From assembly GCA_963585895.1 (NCBI GenBank), contig OY757939.1:38872956-38936955 (forward strand): a stretch of 64,000 nt of DNA, read 5' to 3'. The notes under the pieces are model-generated. The model was not told where the DNA came from. It made no database searches and saw only the letters and a list, made by a program, of their open reading frames with translations. This document shows, one piece after another, positions 9,965 through 19,190 of the stretch. Every line of letters begins with the position of its first letter. Position 1 is the stretch's first letter. The translations under genes were made by a program, and so were the position numbers. Source of the stretch: Sepioteuthis lessoniana (Eukaryota; Mollusca; Cephalopoda; Myopsida; Loliginidae).

Positions 9965-10468
9965 ATATGACGGTCATTCAATAAATAAGGTAAATTTTGC
10001 CTAAGAAGTTAGCTATAGAAAGCACTGTATACAGTTGCAGTTTTCTTAAAGAAAATCAATAGTAATGGATTCTTTCAGGACCAAAAAACTGCCTGGAAAA
10101 CCTTCTTTACTGCCTGAACTTTTCTTTACCAGAAAATCAGTGTGTTTCCACTTTAAGCACTGTCTTTTCTACTTCGACTCATTTATAAACATTTTTTTTA
10201 CCAAAATGAGCTTCTACGTCCGCATAGCACATTCTTCTGTATATTTTACATGATTTGCACTGTTTAGACTCTAAAACTTTAATGACAGACCTCTGTTTTA
10301 TTTGCCACAATTTTGAATAGCCTCAGAATAAATATTTTTGTTAGATTAAGATATTTTAGCCATAAGCCATTCCAAAAATGCATTTATGACATTTATGGCA
10401 AAAAACTCAGAAAAACATTGTTTTACTTTTTCAAAAACATTCCCCTTATTTATTGATGTTCATATGAG
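9965..10468. mobile_element. Candidate MITE with imperfect TIRs, about 500 bp
   Basis: The left end 'tatatga…tcattcaataaataagg' and the right end, read on the other strand, '…catatgaacatcaataaataagg' match over about 25 bp with several mismatches. Both ends abut TA-containing sequence, which would fit a Tc1/mariner-type non-autonomous element. The interior carries no transposase. Confidence 0.4.
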
Positions 10469-10949
10469 TATATATATATTTCATTAAGAAAAAATAACAA
10501 ACCGGTCACATTAGGATTATACATTTATTTCCATCCTGTTATGTGTTTTTGAAAAATTAAAAAGAAACGAAAAAAATTAACAGGACTTCTTCAGATCTTA
10601 TGGATAAAATAAATCAGAATAGACACAGGAAAGAAGGTGGGAGGGGATAGAAGAGGGGTGAAGAGTTATCTCCTCATCTAGCCCACTTCGGGTTTTTTAT
10701 TTTATTGTCGGTTAGAATTATAGTAAATTAATTTTTAAAAGAATTTTTTTTCAAAATTCTAATTATTTTTCAACTTAAAACTTCAGATTTAATACTAAAT
10801 TAGAAAAATAACTTTATTCAATAACTTTACGTAACGATACAGTAAAAAATATATTAAATTAATTTGAGGATTTAATTAAATTTAACTTTTTTTTAAATCA
10901 AATAGACGACCAAAAGACTTTCTTTTCAAAAGCTACTAAACTTTCTAAG
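10469..10949. other. Very AT-rich spacer
   Basis: Low-complexity A/T runs, no element recognised. Confidence 0.45.
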
Positions 10950-11085
10950 TATTGCTCTACTTACCTTTGATCCTTACCTTAAAAATTCTGAGTTATCAAG
11001 TCCCATTTTTTGAGGTTTTGACCTTGAATTGAACCGCAATCACCCGAGTTATGGGCAAATACTCAAACCATTGGGCCAGATAGCC
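10950..11085 (-). mobile_element. SINE C fragment
   Basis: Contains the reverse complement of the C body ('tttgatccttacctta') and of a degenerate B box ('ttgaattgaaccgc'), ending near 'accattgggccagatagcc', the tRNA-like head. Diverged. Confidence 0.5.
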
Positions 11086-11162
11086 AGTAAAGTGATGGGC
11101 AGTTGTATGAGAACTGTTTGAAATTATACATAAAAGTACTTCCATAAAGTTGATAACATTTT

Positions 11163-11305
11163 TAATCATCCGTGGTTAACGGGCTGGACTCTAATACAGT
11201 AGTAAGCGAGTTCGATCTCTAGTCGTGCTATTACGTTCACTTTCGAACAAATACACTTGGGAAAAGTATAAATCCACTTCTCCCCAAGACAAGGGTTAAA
11301 TAAAT
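11163..11305 (+). mobile_element. SINE D, 3'-truncated
   Basis: Head 'cgtggttaacgggctggactc', B box 'gagttcgatctc', body 'gctattacgttcactttcgaac…gggaaaagtataaatcc'. The shared tail is missing; the minisatellite begins instead. Confidence 0.75.
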
Positions 11306-11650
11306 TTAATATATTTACTATAGGAATTCATTGGGGAGGGTTGTTATATAGGAAAGCATTAAATGGGTTTTATTATAAGAATGTATTGTAAAAGTTTTTA
11401 CTATTGAAATTGATTGGAAATACTTTTACTATAGGAATACATTGGAAGGAGTCTTATTATAAGAATGTATTGAAAAGAGTTTGACAATAGGAATATATTG
11501 GAAATGGTTTTATTATAAGAATTCATTGGGAAAAGTTTTATGATAGGAATACATTGGAAGGAGTCTTATTATAAGAATGCATTGGAAAGGGTTTTACGAT
11601 ATGAACGCATTGGAAATAATTTTACTATTTAGAAGGGTTTTATGATGACA
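11306..11650. repeat. Minisatellite, about 34-bp unit, about ten copies
   Basis: Consensus close to 'ttttactataagaatacattgg' followed by 'aaagg/aaatg'. Units differ mainly in the last ten bases. The same consensus forms a second array at 23.43-23.86 kb. Confidence 0.85.
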
Positions 11651-12149
11651 ATTTACTGAAAATATTTTTGTTGTTTTGTTTGTTTGTTGCTTTTTTTTGT
11701 TTTTGGTTGTTGTTTTTTTTTTGGGGGGGGGGTTCATGTGTGTTTTTTTAAGAACCACTTATGCCAACTTTGTGCCGACGTTTAAAATAACCACTATACA
11801 CCATTGGCCAAGATCGGAAAATTAGAATATCCAAGTGGCAATGGAACTATCCACACTCGACGATTTGTTCGTGAATTCAAACTGTTAATTGTGTCAATAT
11901 AGTTGCATCGTTGATACCGAATGTAATTGATAATCTATGAAAGCAAGAAAACGAGTCAATGGAAGCGAGTTCACAGACAGCAGTTCAAATTAGTTATTGA
12001 TTCATAATGAAACCCAAATTGAAAATCATTGACAAGTTTCTATCCATATTGAGTGTTACATTCACAGCTGATTAAACGTCTACCACTTAGATTCAGCTCA
12101 ATTTGTACAGGGCCATTTGACATCATAGTTCTCAAACTCTCTTCTCATG
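11651..12149. other. Unassigned; T/G-run at 11660-11735
   Basis: A poly-T/G tract, then unique-looking sequence without a recognisable feature. Confidence 0.4.
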
Positions 12150-12655
12150 ATAGTCGGCATGACTTGTAGAATACACCGACTGCATCTCAGCAGAGGGAGA
12201 AGACCCCCCCCCCAACTAATGAGTGTCCTGTGGCCCAGTCGTCTAGGGTTGTAGAATACACCGACTGCATCTCTGCAGAGGAGTAAGCCCCCACCACCAC
12301 CTACGAGTGTCCTGTGGCCCAGTCGGCTGGGGTTGTAGAATATACCGACTACTTCCCTGCTGAGGGGTAACCCCCCCCCCCAACGAGTGTCCTGGATATG
12401 ACACTAAACAATCTGATGGTCAGGTTCCAGTAATGCTGGAACTTTGGAGAATGCGGAGTACCCCTTCATTGCCATTGTTACCAGGTCCACTCTGCCCCGG
12501 AGTGGTAGCACCTGATAGTGCCCTATATATGGGTTAATAGAACTAAACAGCGTACTTATCGTAAACTGAACTGTTTGAAATAGAACTGTTTTTGACATTG
12601 AAACTGTACTACGCTAAACTGAATTGTTCGAAAGAGAACTGTTTTGACATTTAAC
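12150..12655 (+). mobile_element. SINE A with its head repeated three times
   Basis: The head phrase 'ttgtagaatacaccgactgc' occurs three times, with 'tggcccagtc' at 12231 and 12314 (83 bp apart). A single body follows ('gacactaaacaatctgatgg', 'gtagcacctgatag') and two internal units 'aactgtttgaaatagaactg'. The tail is missing because RLE-LINE sequence starts at about 12657. Confidence 0.8.
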
Positions 12656-12656
12656 A

Positions 12657-12765
12657 ATTTTGACTTGAGGAGGCTTGCTGTCACACAAACTCCAGTGAAA
12701 ACCAATCAGCTAACGCTGGTGTAAAAAAATCTCTAAGGAATAACAATAATGATAATAAAGAAACG
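12657..12765 (+). mobile_element. RLE-LINE 3' terminus
   Basis: Only the end is present: 'tgacttgaggaggcttgctg', 'cacaaactccagtgaaaacc', 'agctaacgctggtgt'. A short run of aataat-type sequence separates it from the next copy. Confidence 0.7.
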
Positions 12766-12988
12766 GTGATACAAACTGTAGTTGGTGTGCTCGGTACAGA
12801 CACCAAAGGATTAATACAGGGACTGGAGAACTTGGAAATAAGAGGACGAGTGGAGACCATCCAAACTACAGTATTGCTGAGATCGGCCAGAATACCGAGA
12901 AGAGTCCTGGTGACTTGAGGAAACTTGCTGTCACTCAAGCTCAAGCGAAAAACCATCAGATAATGCTGATGTGAAAAACTCTCAAAGG
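12766..12988 (+). pseudogene. RLE-LINE C-terminus, 5'-truncated
   Basis: Starts at 'aaacggtgatacaaactgtagttggtg' (VIP-VVGV), then 'aaaggattaatacagggactgg' (KGL-GLE), 'agaggacgagtggagaccatcc' (RGRVETIQ) and 'ccgagaagagtcctgg', then the conserved 3' UTR to 'gctgatgtgaaaaactc'. The second of a head-to-tail pair. Confidence 0.75.
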
Positions 12989-13240
12989 TATAAAATGATA
13001 ATAGTAATAATAATAATAATAGTGGCAATAATAGCAGTTCCAATAGTAATAATAATAGTATTAGTTGTAATAGTAATAATAATAGTAATAGTAATAATAA
13101 TTGTAGTAGTCGTAATAGTAATAATAATAATAATAATAGTTGTAATTGCAATAATGATAGTAGTAGTCGTAATTGTAATAGTAATAATAGTAGTAGTAAT
13201 AATAATAATTATAATAATAGTAGTAATAGTAATAAAAAGA
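12989..13240. repeat. Imperfect (AAT/AGT) trinucleotide tract
   Basis: About 250 bp of aat, agt, tag and gta triplets with scattered c or g. It is the expanded 3' tail of the preceding RLE-LINE copy. It produces long fake frames on both strands (poly-Leu on minus, poly-Ile/Val on plus). Confidence 0.95.
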
Positions 13241-13379
13241 AGAACCTAGTTTATAAAGGACTCGAAGAATATATAAATAAGAGAAAAAGAAGACTGTTTC
13301 AGTAAAAACAATAACAGAACAGCAAAAATATCAAAAAATCCAGCAAAGAAAAATGAGAAGAAAAACAAATATATGAATA

Positions 13380-14165
13380 TTCTAAGCGGCAAACTAAGGA
13401 CATTACACATGGGATAACAAGGATATGGTAACGCAGAGGGAACTTAGAGAGAAATAGAATCTCTTATAATAGTAACACAAAATAAAAACTAATTATATCA
13501 AAGGAAAAATTGATAATACACGGGAGAATAGCAACTGAAGGCTATGTGGTGAGAGAGATGAAACAATTAATCATGAAAGTGAATATAGCTAACTGGCACA
13601 AAAGGAATGCAAGAACATAAACGTCTGGGTGGGGAAAGTGATACAGTAGAAATTGTGCAAGAAACTGAAATTCCACCTGTCTGGACAAACAAATGTCTGT
13701 GCTCGAAAATAAAATAAATAAAATTCACGGGAACTTTGAAATACAAACGGATCGTCCAATCCCAGCCAGAGGGCCAAACTTCGTGTTAATTAACAAGAAT
13801 AAAAAGAAAACTTTTAATACAGTGAAGTTTGCTATTCCAGCAGACCGCAGTGTAAAAATTAAAGAAAGCGAAAAGATACACAAATACAAATACACAAATA
13901 CCTTGTCAAAGAACTGAAAAAAAATCTATGGGTGACGGTGATAACAATTGGAGTTGGTGCGCTTGGAACGTTCTCCAAAGACCTGGAAAAGAGACTGGGG
14001 GACTGGAAATTAGAGGAAGAATGGAGACCATCCAGACCTCAACAATATTAAAATCGGCTAGAATATTAAGAAGAGACATGAAGACCTGAATAGAATTGCT
14101 GTCAGTCACACTTCAGTGAAAGACGACCAGTCGAAAGTTGTTTTAGAACCTCGTAAGAATAACTT
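13380..14165 (+). pseudogene. RLE-LINE C-terminal region, longer copy
   Basis: The longest upstream extent of this family here. 13380-13480 resembles RT-downstream sequence. 13540-13680 resembles a Cys/His finger region ('gagagagatgaaacaattaatca'; 'gctaactggcacaaaaggaatg' as LAQKECK). Next come WDF-like 'ggaactttgaaatacaaacgg', the VDFAVPADR-like block near 13825-13860, the KY…KELKK block and 'ggagttggtgcgcttggaac' (GVGALGT). Many stops and frame changes. Ends at 'cttcagtgaaagacgacc'. Confidence 0.65.
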
Positions 14166-14212
14166 TATCTTACTACCAAATGGTATATGCACAAACCAGA
14201 ATCCGTCTTGGA
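14166..14212 (+). pseudogene. RLE-LINE copy, left piece (split by SINE D)
   Basis: 'caaaccagaatccgtcttgg' is the segment just upstream of the HKLLWDF block in other copies (compare 14983). It continues after the SINE at 14429. Confidence 0.65.
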
Positions 14213-14428
14213 GAGGATGAGTGCCCTCATGATGTAATGGTTAAAACATTGGACTGCAGAATCGTAGTAAGCAAGTTCGAAATCCAGTCGCGCTATTACG
14301 TTCACTTTCGGACTTGGGAAAGATATGAACCCCCTTATCCTCCCAGCTATGGGTTAAATAGCATCACTGTTCTTCTAGAAGGGTGGCTTTGGCATTAAAT
14401 AACCCACAAAGGTTGATATGACATTAAA
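14213..14428 (+). mobile_element. SINE D, full length, inserted in RLE-LINE
   Basis: A-box region 'taatggttaaaacattgg' (about 14235), B box 'agttcgaaatcc' (about 14274), body 'gctattacgttcactttcgg…atgaacccccttatcc', tail 'ggcattaaataacccacaaagg…acattaaacaaagaaac'. The flanks 'ccgtcttggagaggatga' and 'ccgtcttacagaatga' look like a decayed target-site duplication of about 15 bp. Confidence 0.9.
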
Positions 14429-14775
14429 CAAAGAAACCGTCTTACAGAATGAGGTGCATAAAATTCTTTGAGATTTGGAGCTACAAACGGATCACCTAAT
14501 CTCAGCCAGAAAGCCAAATCTAATGGCTTTTGACGTTCCAGACGACCACAGGGTAAAAAAGAAAGCGAAATGATAGGCAAATACTCGGATCTTGCCAGAA
14601 AACTAAAAATAAAACAGTGGAACGTGATGTTAATACCAGTTGTAATTGGTGTGATTGTAACAATCTCAAAAGACTTGGAAAAGAGATTAAAGTAATAGAG
14701 ACTACTCAGGACCTAAAGAGACTTACTGTCACTCAGACTCCACTGAAAACTATCAGTTAACGCTCATGTGAAAAG
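14429..14775 (+). pseudogene. RLE-LINE copy, right piece
   Basis: Continues from the interrupted copy: 'gaggtgcataaaattctttg' (HK-LW), 'caaacggatcacctaatctc' (QTDHLI), 'gaccacagggtaaaa' (DHRVK), 'aataccagttgtaattgg', then the 3' end 'actcagactccactg' and 'aacgctcatgtgaaaag'. Internal deletions compared with copy 2. Confidence 0.7.
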
Positions 14776-15072
14776 AACAGAAAGAAGCAAGTATAGAGAG
14801 ACGCAACAAAATAGCAGATCAAGGTTATGTGGTGATTGAGAGAAACGATCATTTACATGTTAAGCGAATACAGAAAATTAACGCAGAGAGGGTATAAGAC
14901 TAGACACGACTCAGTTGGGAAGGTGATCCACTGGGAATTGTGCAAGAAGTTTAAATTTGACCATACGAACAAACCAGAATCCGTCTTAGAAAATGAGACG
15001 CATGAACTTTGAGATACAAATGGATCACCTAATGTCGGTAATACGACCAGAACTAGTGATAATCAACAAAAA
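14776..15072 (+). pseudogene. RLE-LINE copy, left piece (split by PLE-type insertion)
   Basis: A third head-to-tail copy. 'atagcagatcaaggttatgtgg' is the finger region. 'caaaccagaatccgtcttag', 'gacgcatgaactttgag' and 'agtgataatcaacaaaaa' match the RP-LIIINK area. The copy resumes at about 15706 after the insertion. Confidence 0.65.
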
Positions 15073-15162
15073 AAAGCCTAGTTGTCTAAATTTCTGAGCC
15101 GAAGCTTGATGATTTTTATCAGTAAGGGTTTTCGAACTATTGTCTTCATCTTTATGGTTATT

Positions 15163-15206
15163 TCCACAACGTTTCAGCCGATACGTCCTCCAGCCTTCTT
15201 CAGGTG
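15163..15206 (-). ncRNA. Hammerhead-like motif, minus strand
   Basis: Minus strand: CAC, CUGAAGA, A, a degraded stem II around GGCUG…CGGCU, then GAAACGUUGUG. The helix III strand ACGU is self-complementary, the arrangement expected of hammerheads that work as dimers. Stem I would be CAC/GUG. Pairing by eye; stem II is weak in this copy. Confidence 0.45.
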
Positions 15207-15364
15207 TTTGTCGAACTCGGGAACTTCGATATACGTCCCTTATTGACTCAACGTTATGCAATGTGCCCTGCTGGAAAAAAAAAATCTGAATATGAGTTCA
15301 GGTAAAAAATCATACATAGTAGTAATAATCCTAGTCAAGTAAGAACATTAAGTTTATAAGTCCC

Positions 15365-15530
15365 AAAAATTTACTCTGTAACGGTTATAGGCGATACTTC
15401 CCAAAGCTTCTGAGGAGACAATCATGGTTCCCTAAGCTTCTAAGGAGACAATCATCTGGAGGTTGTAGGTTCAATTCTGACTGCTGGCGAATAACAATAC
15501 AGGAGTATTTAACACTTGTACCTGGTTATG
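15365..15530 (+). mobile_element. Possible tRNA-derived SINE (family F)
   Basis: 'cctaagcttctaaggagaca' followed by 'ggaggttgtaggttcaattctgac' has the spacing of a tRNA A-box/B-box head. The last part, 'taacaatacaggagtattta', could be the body. Only one copy in the window, so weak. Confidence 0.35.
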
Positions 15531-15615
15531 GCTAACAGAATCAGAACAGGCGACCCCCGTGGAGTCAATAAAAGGCATAGTTCGAAGTTCCATGTAGGTT
15601 CCCGAATTCGACAAA

Positions 15616-15662
15616 CACCTGAAGAAGGCCGGATGACATATCGACCGAAACGTTGTGGAAAT
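15616..15662 (+). ncRNA. Hammerhead-like motif, plus strand
   Basis: CAC, CUGAAGA (15619-15625), A, GGCCG…CGACC (compensable stem II, ancestral pairing GGCCG/CGGCC), GAA, ACGU, U, GUG. All CUGANGA and GAA core bases are present. Helix III is only ACGU, so self-cleavage would need a dimer. Counterpart of the minus-strand motif in the left arm. Confidence 0.55.
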
Positions 15663-15705
15663 AACAATAAAGATGAAGACAATAGTCTAGAAAACCCTTA
15701 CTGAT

Positions 15706-16065
15706 AAAAAAAAAAAAACATGCCGAATAGTGGACTTTGCCGTTCCGGCTGACCACAGGGTAAAACTGAGAGAAAGCGAAAAAGAGATAAGTACCAAGAC
15801 ATTGCCTGAGAACTAAAAACACTATGGAACATAAAGGTGGCGGAGATACCAATTGTAATTATCGCGCTCGGTACAATTATCAAAGGATTGATAAAGGGTC
15901 TAGAGGACTTGGAAATAAGAGAACGATTGAAAACCATCCAAACGATAGCATTATTAAGCTCGGCCAGAATACTTAGAAGAGTCCTGGAGACCTAAGGAGA
16001 CTTTCTGTTACTCAAATTCATCAGCTAACGCTGGTGTGAAAAACTCTTAATTGAATAAAATAATA
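15706..16065 (+). pseudogene. RLE-LINE copy, right piece
   Basis: Resumes at 'gccgaatagtggactttgccg' (IVDFAVP), then 'gaccacagggtaaaactgag' (DHRVKL), 'agtaccaagacattgcc' (KY-DIA), 'accaattgtaattatcgcg' (PIVIIA), 'ggtctagaggacttgg' (GLEDL) and 'gaatacttagaagagtcctgg'. The 3' end 'aacgctggtgtgaaaaactc' runs into a short aataat tail. Confidence 0.75.
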
Positions 16066-17690
16066 ATAATTGTATCAACTCATGTTTCCGGATATATCAA
16101 TGTATTCGACTTGTTTTACAAGTCTAGATATATTCTAAATCATTTGTCGTTACAAAAAAGAAGCCTCAAAAAAATCAACAGTCCGATGAGATTGGAAGCT
16201 GACGTTAAGTTGCTTGCTCTGAGGTTTCGACCCTACGGTGGGAATGGAGAAGGCGCTAAGGTAAATTCTTTCGTAGATAAGAGTGTGTTTCACTGATAAA
16301 AATTTAGTTTATTTGGCGCTGAATTTTAAAACACTCAGTGTCTATGAAGATGTTAGTGGGGGAGTCAAAGTATTTGGTTGAAGAATTGATAAGAATAGAA
16401 AAAATCGCCTTCTTTTGAGCAGACAGTGATGAGAGAGATTACAGAACTCTCAGATAGATAGATAGATAGATAGATGTCATTCAGAGGCGTATTTAGTGCA
16501 ACCGTTACTAAAAAAGCTTCTTTTTTATTTAAAAAGTTAAAAGAAAAGGAAAAAAGAAAGATAAAATCTACATTTACATTCAGACTTTGTTGTTATAGAA
16601 TTTACTAAGCTTTTCTTAATCTGGCCCACAGATCTCAAATTGCTTCCGGTACAATCATCTTAACTGAAAAAGATTCTCCTCCTGTGATGAAAATTTACAA
16701 TGAAGATACGTCTGTATCCATGTGACTCGTAAAAGTTTTTTGGCGGGGGTTGTTTTTTTATTTGTAGAGTTTTGACACTCAGCTGGTTCTACCAATCCAG
16801 TAGATTTCAGAACAGAGGCTGGACTAAACTTGGCCCTAGACGTTGAGAGTTGAACTTAAGCCAAACAACAAGCAAAATAACTATACGAATTTTAGTCGGA
16901 CAGAATTGAAAATAATACAATAACTATAAACCAAACAGTTATGCTTTTAGAATAGAGCCGACGCCATGCTAAGTAATAGCCTGGAAGCTATGCAACTAGA
17001 ATCTGAGGAGAGACGATTATGTGACGGCCCAATTTACCTACAATGATTGAAAAAAATTTCACGCGCAATAATTGCCTTTACATTATAGATTATAAGGAAA
17101 ATAAACCCGTGATAAAATTCTGAAACAACTTCAAACCTTTAATGCTAGTTCTTTAATTGTCTTAGAAGATTTAAAAAAAAAGCAATAATTCTTTAAGAAT
17201 ATATTTGACAATTCCACACTCTATTTCCATATTAAAGTGATGAATTTCAGAAACTAAAATGAAAATATTTCTTAAATGATTTCTGCAAGCCTTTAATTTG
17301 ACACCAAGAAAACTTAAAAGTTTCAAATGTCCAAATAACTTCCGCCATGTTAATGACTTTTCCCAAAGTTATCGACAATGTTCAAATTTCTCCGTTAGTT
17401 CCCACCTCATATCGGAGCTTGACAGTCTGTTTCCAGAGTCTACAACGACTCCTCCGGTTTGCTACTCCCAGACTAAATCCGCTAGCCAAAATATATACAC
17501 AAATTCAACATTCTCTTCCTCTGTTACACTGTTCAATTAATGTGGTCACTCGCTGCGTCTGTTTATTTACATTTTAAAATTCCTTTTAAATATAAACATC
17601 CCTGATTACAGTATCATGGTCAGTCGAGTGATATTGTCAGGTGACATTAGAAGGTAACACAATTTATACATATGATATGCAGCTAGAGAT
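16066..17690. other. Unassigned, mostly AT-rich; short (GATA)n
   Basis: (GATA)n at about 16453-16475. An 80-codon open frame at 17298-17540 (Ser/Thr/Pro-rich) has no domain I know. No SINE or LINE match. Could hide an old repeat or a non-coding gene, with no positive evidence. Confidence 0.35.
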
Positions 17691-17965
17691 TATCTGATGA
17701 GATACTATACAAGGATGCTGCGTGCTGTTTTAAATAAATCCTGGAAGCAGCACCCTAAAAAAATGGCAGTTGTACAGCAACTTATATCCCATCTCACAAA
17801 CTATTCAAGTAAGACGAGCAAGACATGCTTGGAATAACAGAAGTATAGACGAATTCATAAGTGACTCCTACATAAGAGCACATTAGTATTGGCCGACCAG
17901 CAAAAATTTACATTCATTAGCTCTGTACGGACAGTGAATGCAATCTAGCGGACTTACTATGACGC
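17691..17965 (+). pseudogene. RTE-type LINE 3' fragment, decayed
   Basis: 'atgctgcgtgctgttttaaata' (MLRAVLN), 'tcctggaagcagcaccc' (SWKQHP), 'gtacagcaacttatatccc', 'agacgagcaagacatgc' (RRARHA) and 'tcataagtgactcct' follow the RTE C-terminal order, with small deletions and frame changes. Confidence 0.7.
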
Positions 17966-18067
17966 AATGGACACCTACGTGCAGATATGTGCACTAGTAC
18001 ATATGTATCTACTTGTAAACATCGTCATATGGTTACATGTATGTGTATGTGTATATATTTGCGTATT

Positions 18068-18150
18068 GGTTTCTTTGTTTAATGGTATATCAACGTTCGC
18101 GAGTTATCTAATGTCATTACCATCCTTGAAGAAGAACAATAGTACTATTA
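18068..18150 (-). mobile_element. SINE D tail
   Basis: 'ggtttctttgtttaatggtatatcaacg' … 'accatccttgaagaagaacaatagta' is the reverse complement of the D tail and pre-tail. Confidence 0.75.
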
Positions 18151-18164
18151 TCTAATAATTTTAT

Positions 18165-18420
18165 TTTAGACAAACCAGACATGCAGGACACTGCTGGAGA
18201 AGCAGGGACGAGCTCATAAGTGATGTACTCTTATGGACCCCCACATATGGCCGAGCAAAAGCAGGACGACCAGCACGAACATACATTCAGCAACTATGTG
18301 AGGATACGGGATGTAGTCCAGAAGACCTGCCGGAGGCGATGAACGATAGGGAAAAGTGGCGGGAGAGGGTCAGGGATATCCGTGCTACCAGCACGACATA
18401 ATGATGATGATGGCTAAAGA
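18165..18420 (+). pseudogene. RTE-type LINE 3' end
   Basis: HAGHCWRSRDELISDVLLWT is readable with the Trp codon intact that is a stop in the 4559 copy. Then ARAKAGRPARTYIQQLCED, EDLPEAMNDREKWRERVR and a terminal IRATSTT-like end before stop, directly followed by (ATG)n. The least damaged 3' end of this family in the window. Confidence 0.85.
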
Positions 18421-18439
18421 ATAAAGAGGTTCATAATTT

Positions 18440-18512
18440 TTTCCAGGGTAAAAAGTCCGAAAGTGAACTTAATAGCTCAAATGTCACTGTCCAGCACTTT
18501 AGCTTGACATAT
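18440..18512 (-). mobile_element. SINE D head fragment
   Basis: 'agtccgaaagtgaacttaatagc' and 'gtccagcactttagc' are the reverse complement of the D body start and head. The B-box region is changed to 'tcaaatgtcac'. Confidence 0.6.
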
Positions 18513-18547
18513 GAATGGGTGTTGGTATATATTTGTCCATAGAGGTT

Positions 18548-19190
18548 GGTTGGTTGGTTGGGTTTTTATAACATATCAACCTTTGTAGTTTATTTAACGC
18601 CAAATCCATTTTTTATGCAAATAGTCAGCTCTATTTCAAACAATTCAGTTTAGCATGAGTACACAGTTTAATTATCAAAACAGTTCTAATTCAGCTAATT
18701 CAGTTTAGTATAGGTACAGATTTTGTTTACACACAGTTAAATGTCAAAACAGTTCTATATTAGACTATTCAATTTAGTGTAAGTACAGTTTCAATGTCAA
18801 AAACAGTTCCATTTCAAACAATTCAGTTTAGCATAAGCACGCTGTTTAAATGAAAGTACAGTTTAATTGTCAAATTCATTTCTCTTTAAGCTATTCAGTT
18901 TAGTCAAACAGTTTTATTTCAAACAATTCAGTTTAGCATAAGTATGCAGTTAGTTATATTTAACCCATAGATAGGGCCCTATCAGGTGCTACCATTCTAG
19001 GCTAGAGTGGACCTGGGAGCAATAGCAATGAAGGGGTGCTCCGCATTCCCCAAAGCTCCAGCATCACTGGAACCTGACCATCAGATTGTTTAGTGTTATA
19101 TCCAAGATACTCGTTGATGAGAGTTTTACCCCTCTGTAGAGAAGCAGTCAGTGTATTCTACAACCCTAGCCGACTGGGCAAGTCCATATA
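18548..19190 (-). mobile_element. SINE A, full length, with many internal units
   Basis: Tail at 18560-18605 ('acatatcaacctttgtagtttatttaacgcc'). Then six or seven units 'caaacaattcagtttagcata' of about 50 bp, then the body ('ccctatcaggtgctacc', 'tggagca…gtgctccgcattccccaaagctcc') and head ('cagtgtattctacaacc…cgactggg'). The most complete minus-strand copy; it shows that unit number varies between copies. Confidence 0.85.

Larger units (their letters stand above)
15073..15705. mobile_element. Fold-back PLE-type insertion with terminal inverted arms
   Basis: The left part (about 15110-15256) is the reverse complement of the right part (about 15560-15705). Both carry 'cgttgtggaaataac', 'aaagatgaagacaat' and 'cttactgataaaa'. 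The insertion splits one RLE-LINE copy. PLE pseudo-LTRs are known to occur as inverted pairs. Both arms hold CUGAAGA…GAAAC cores. The interior contains a tRNA-like segment. Confidence 0.65.

Noticed and set aside
12681..13249. Long frames on both strands (poly-Leu on minus, poly-Ile/Val on plus)
   Set aside because: They are translations of the AAT/AGT trinucleotide tract and LINE 3' UTR.
14213..14300. tRNA-like sequence in SINE D heads
   Set aside because: The anticodon and acceptor stems do not pair convincingly and the head always continues into the SINE body.
17298..17577. Overlapping Ser/Thr-rich frames as a coding exon
   Set aside because: Two competing frames, no domain, no supporting signals.
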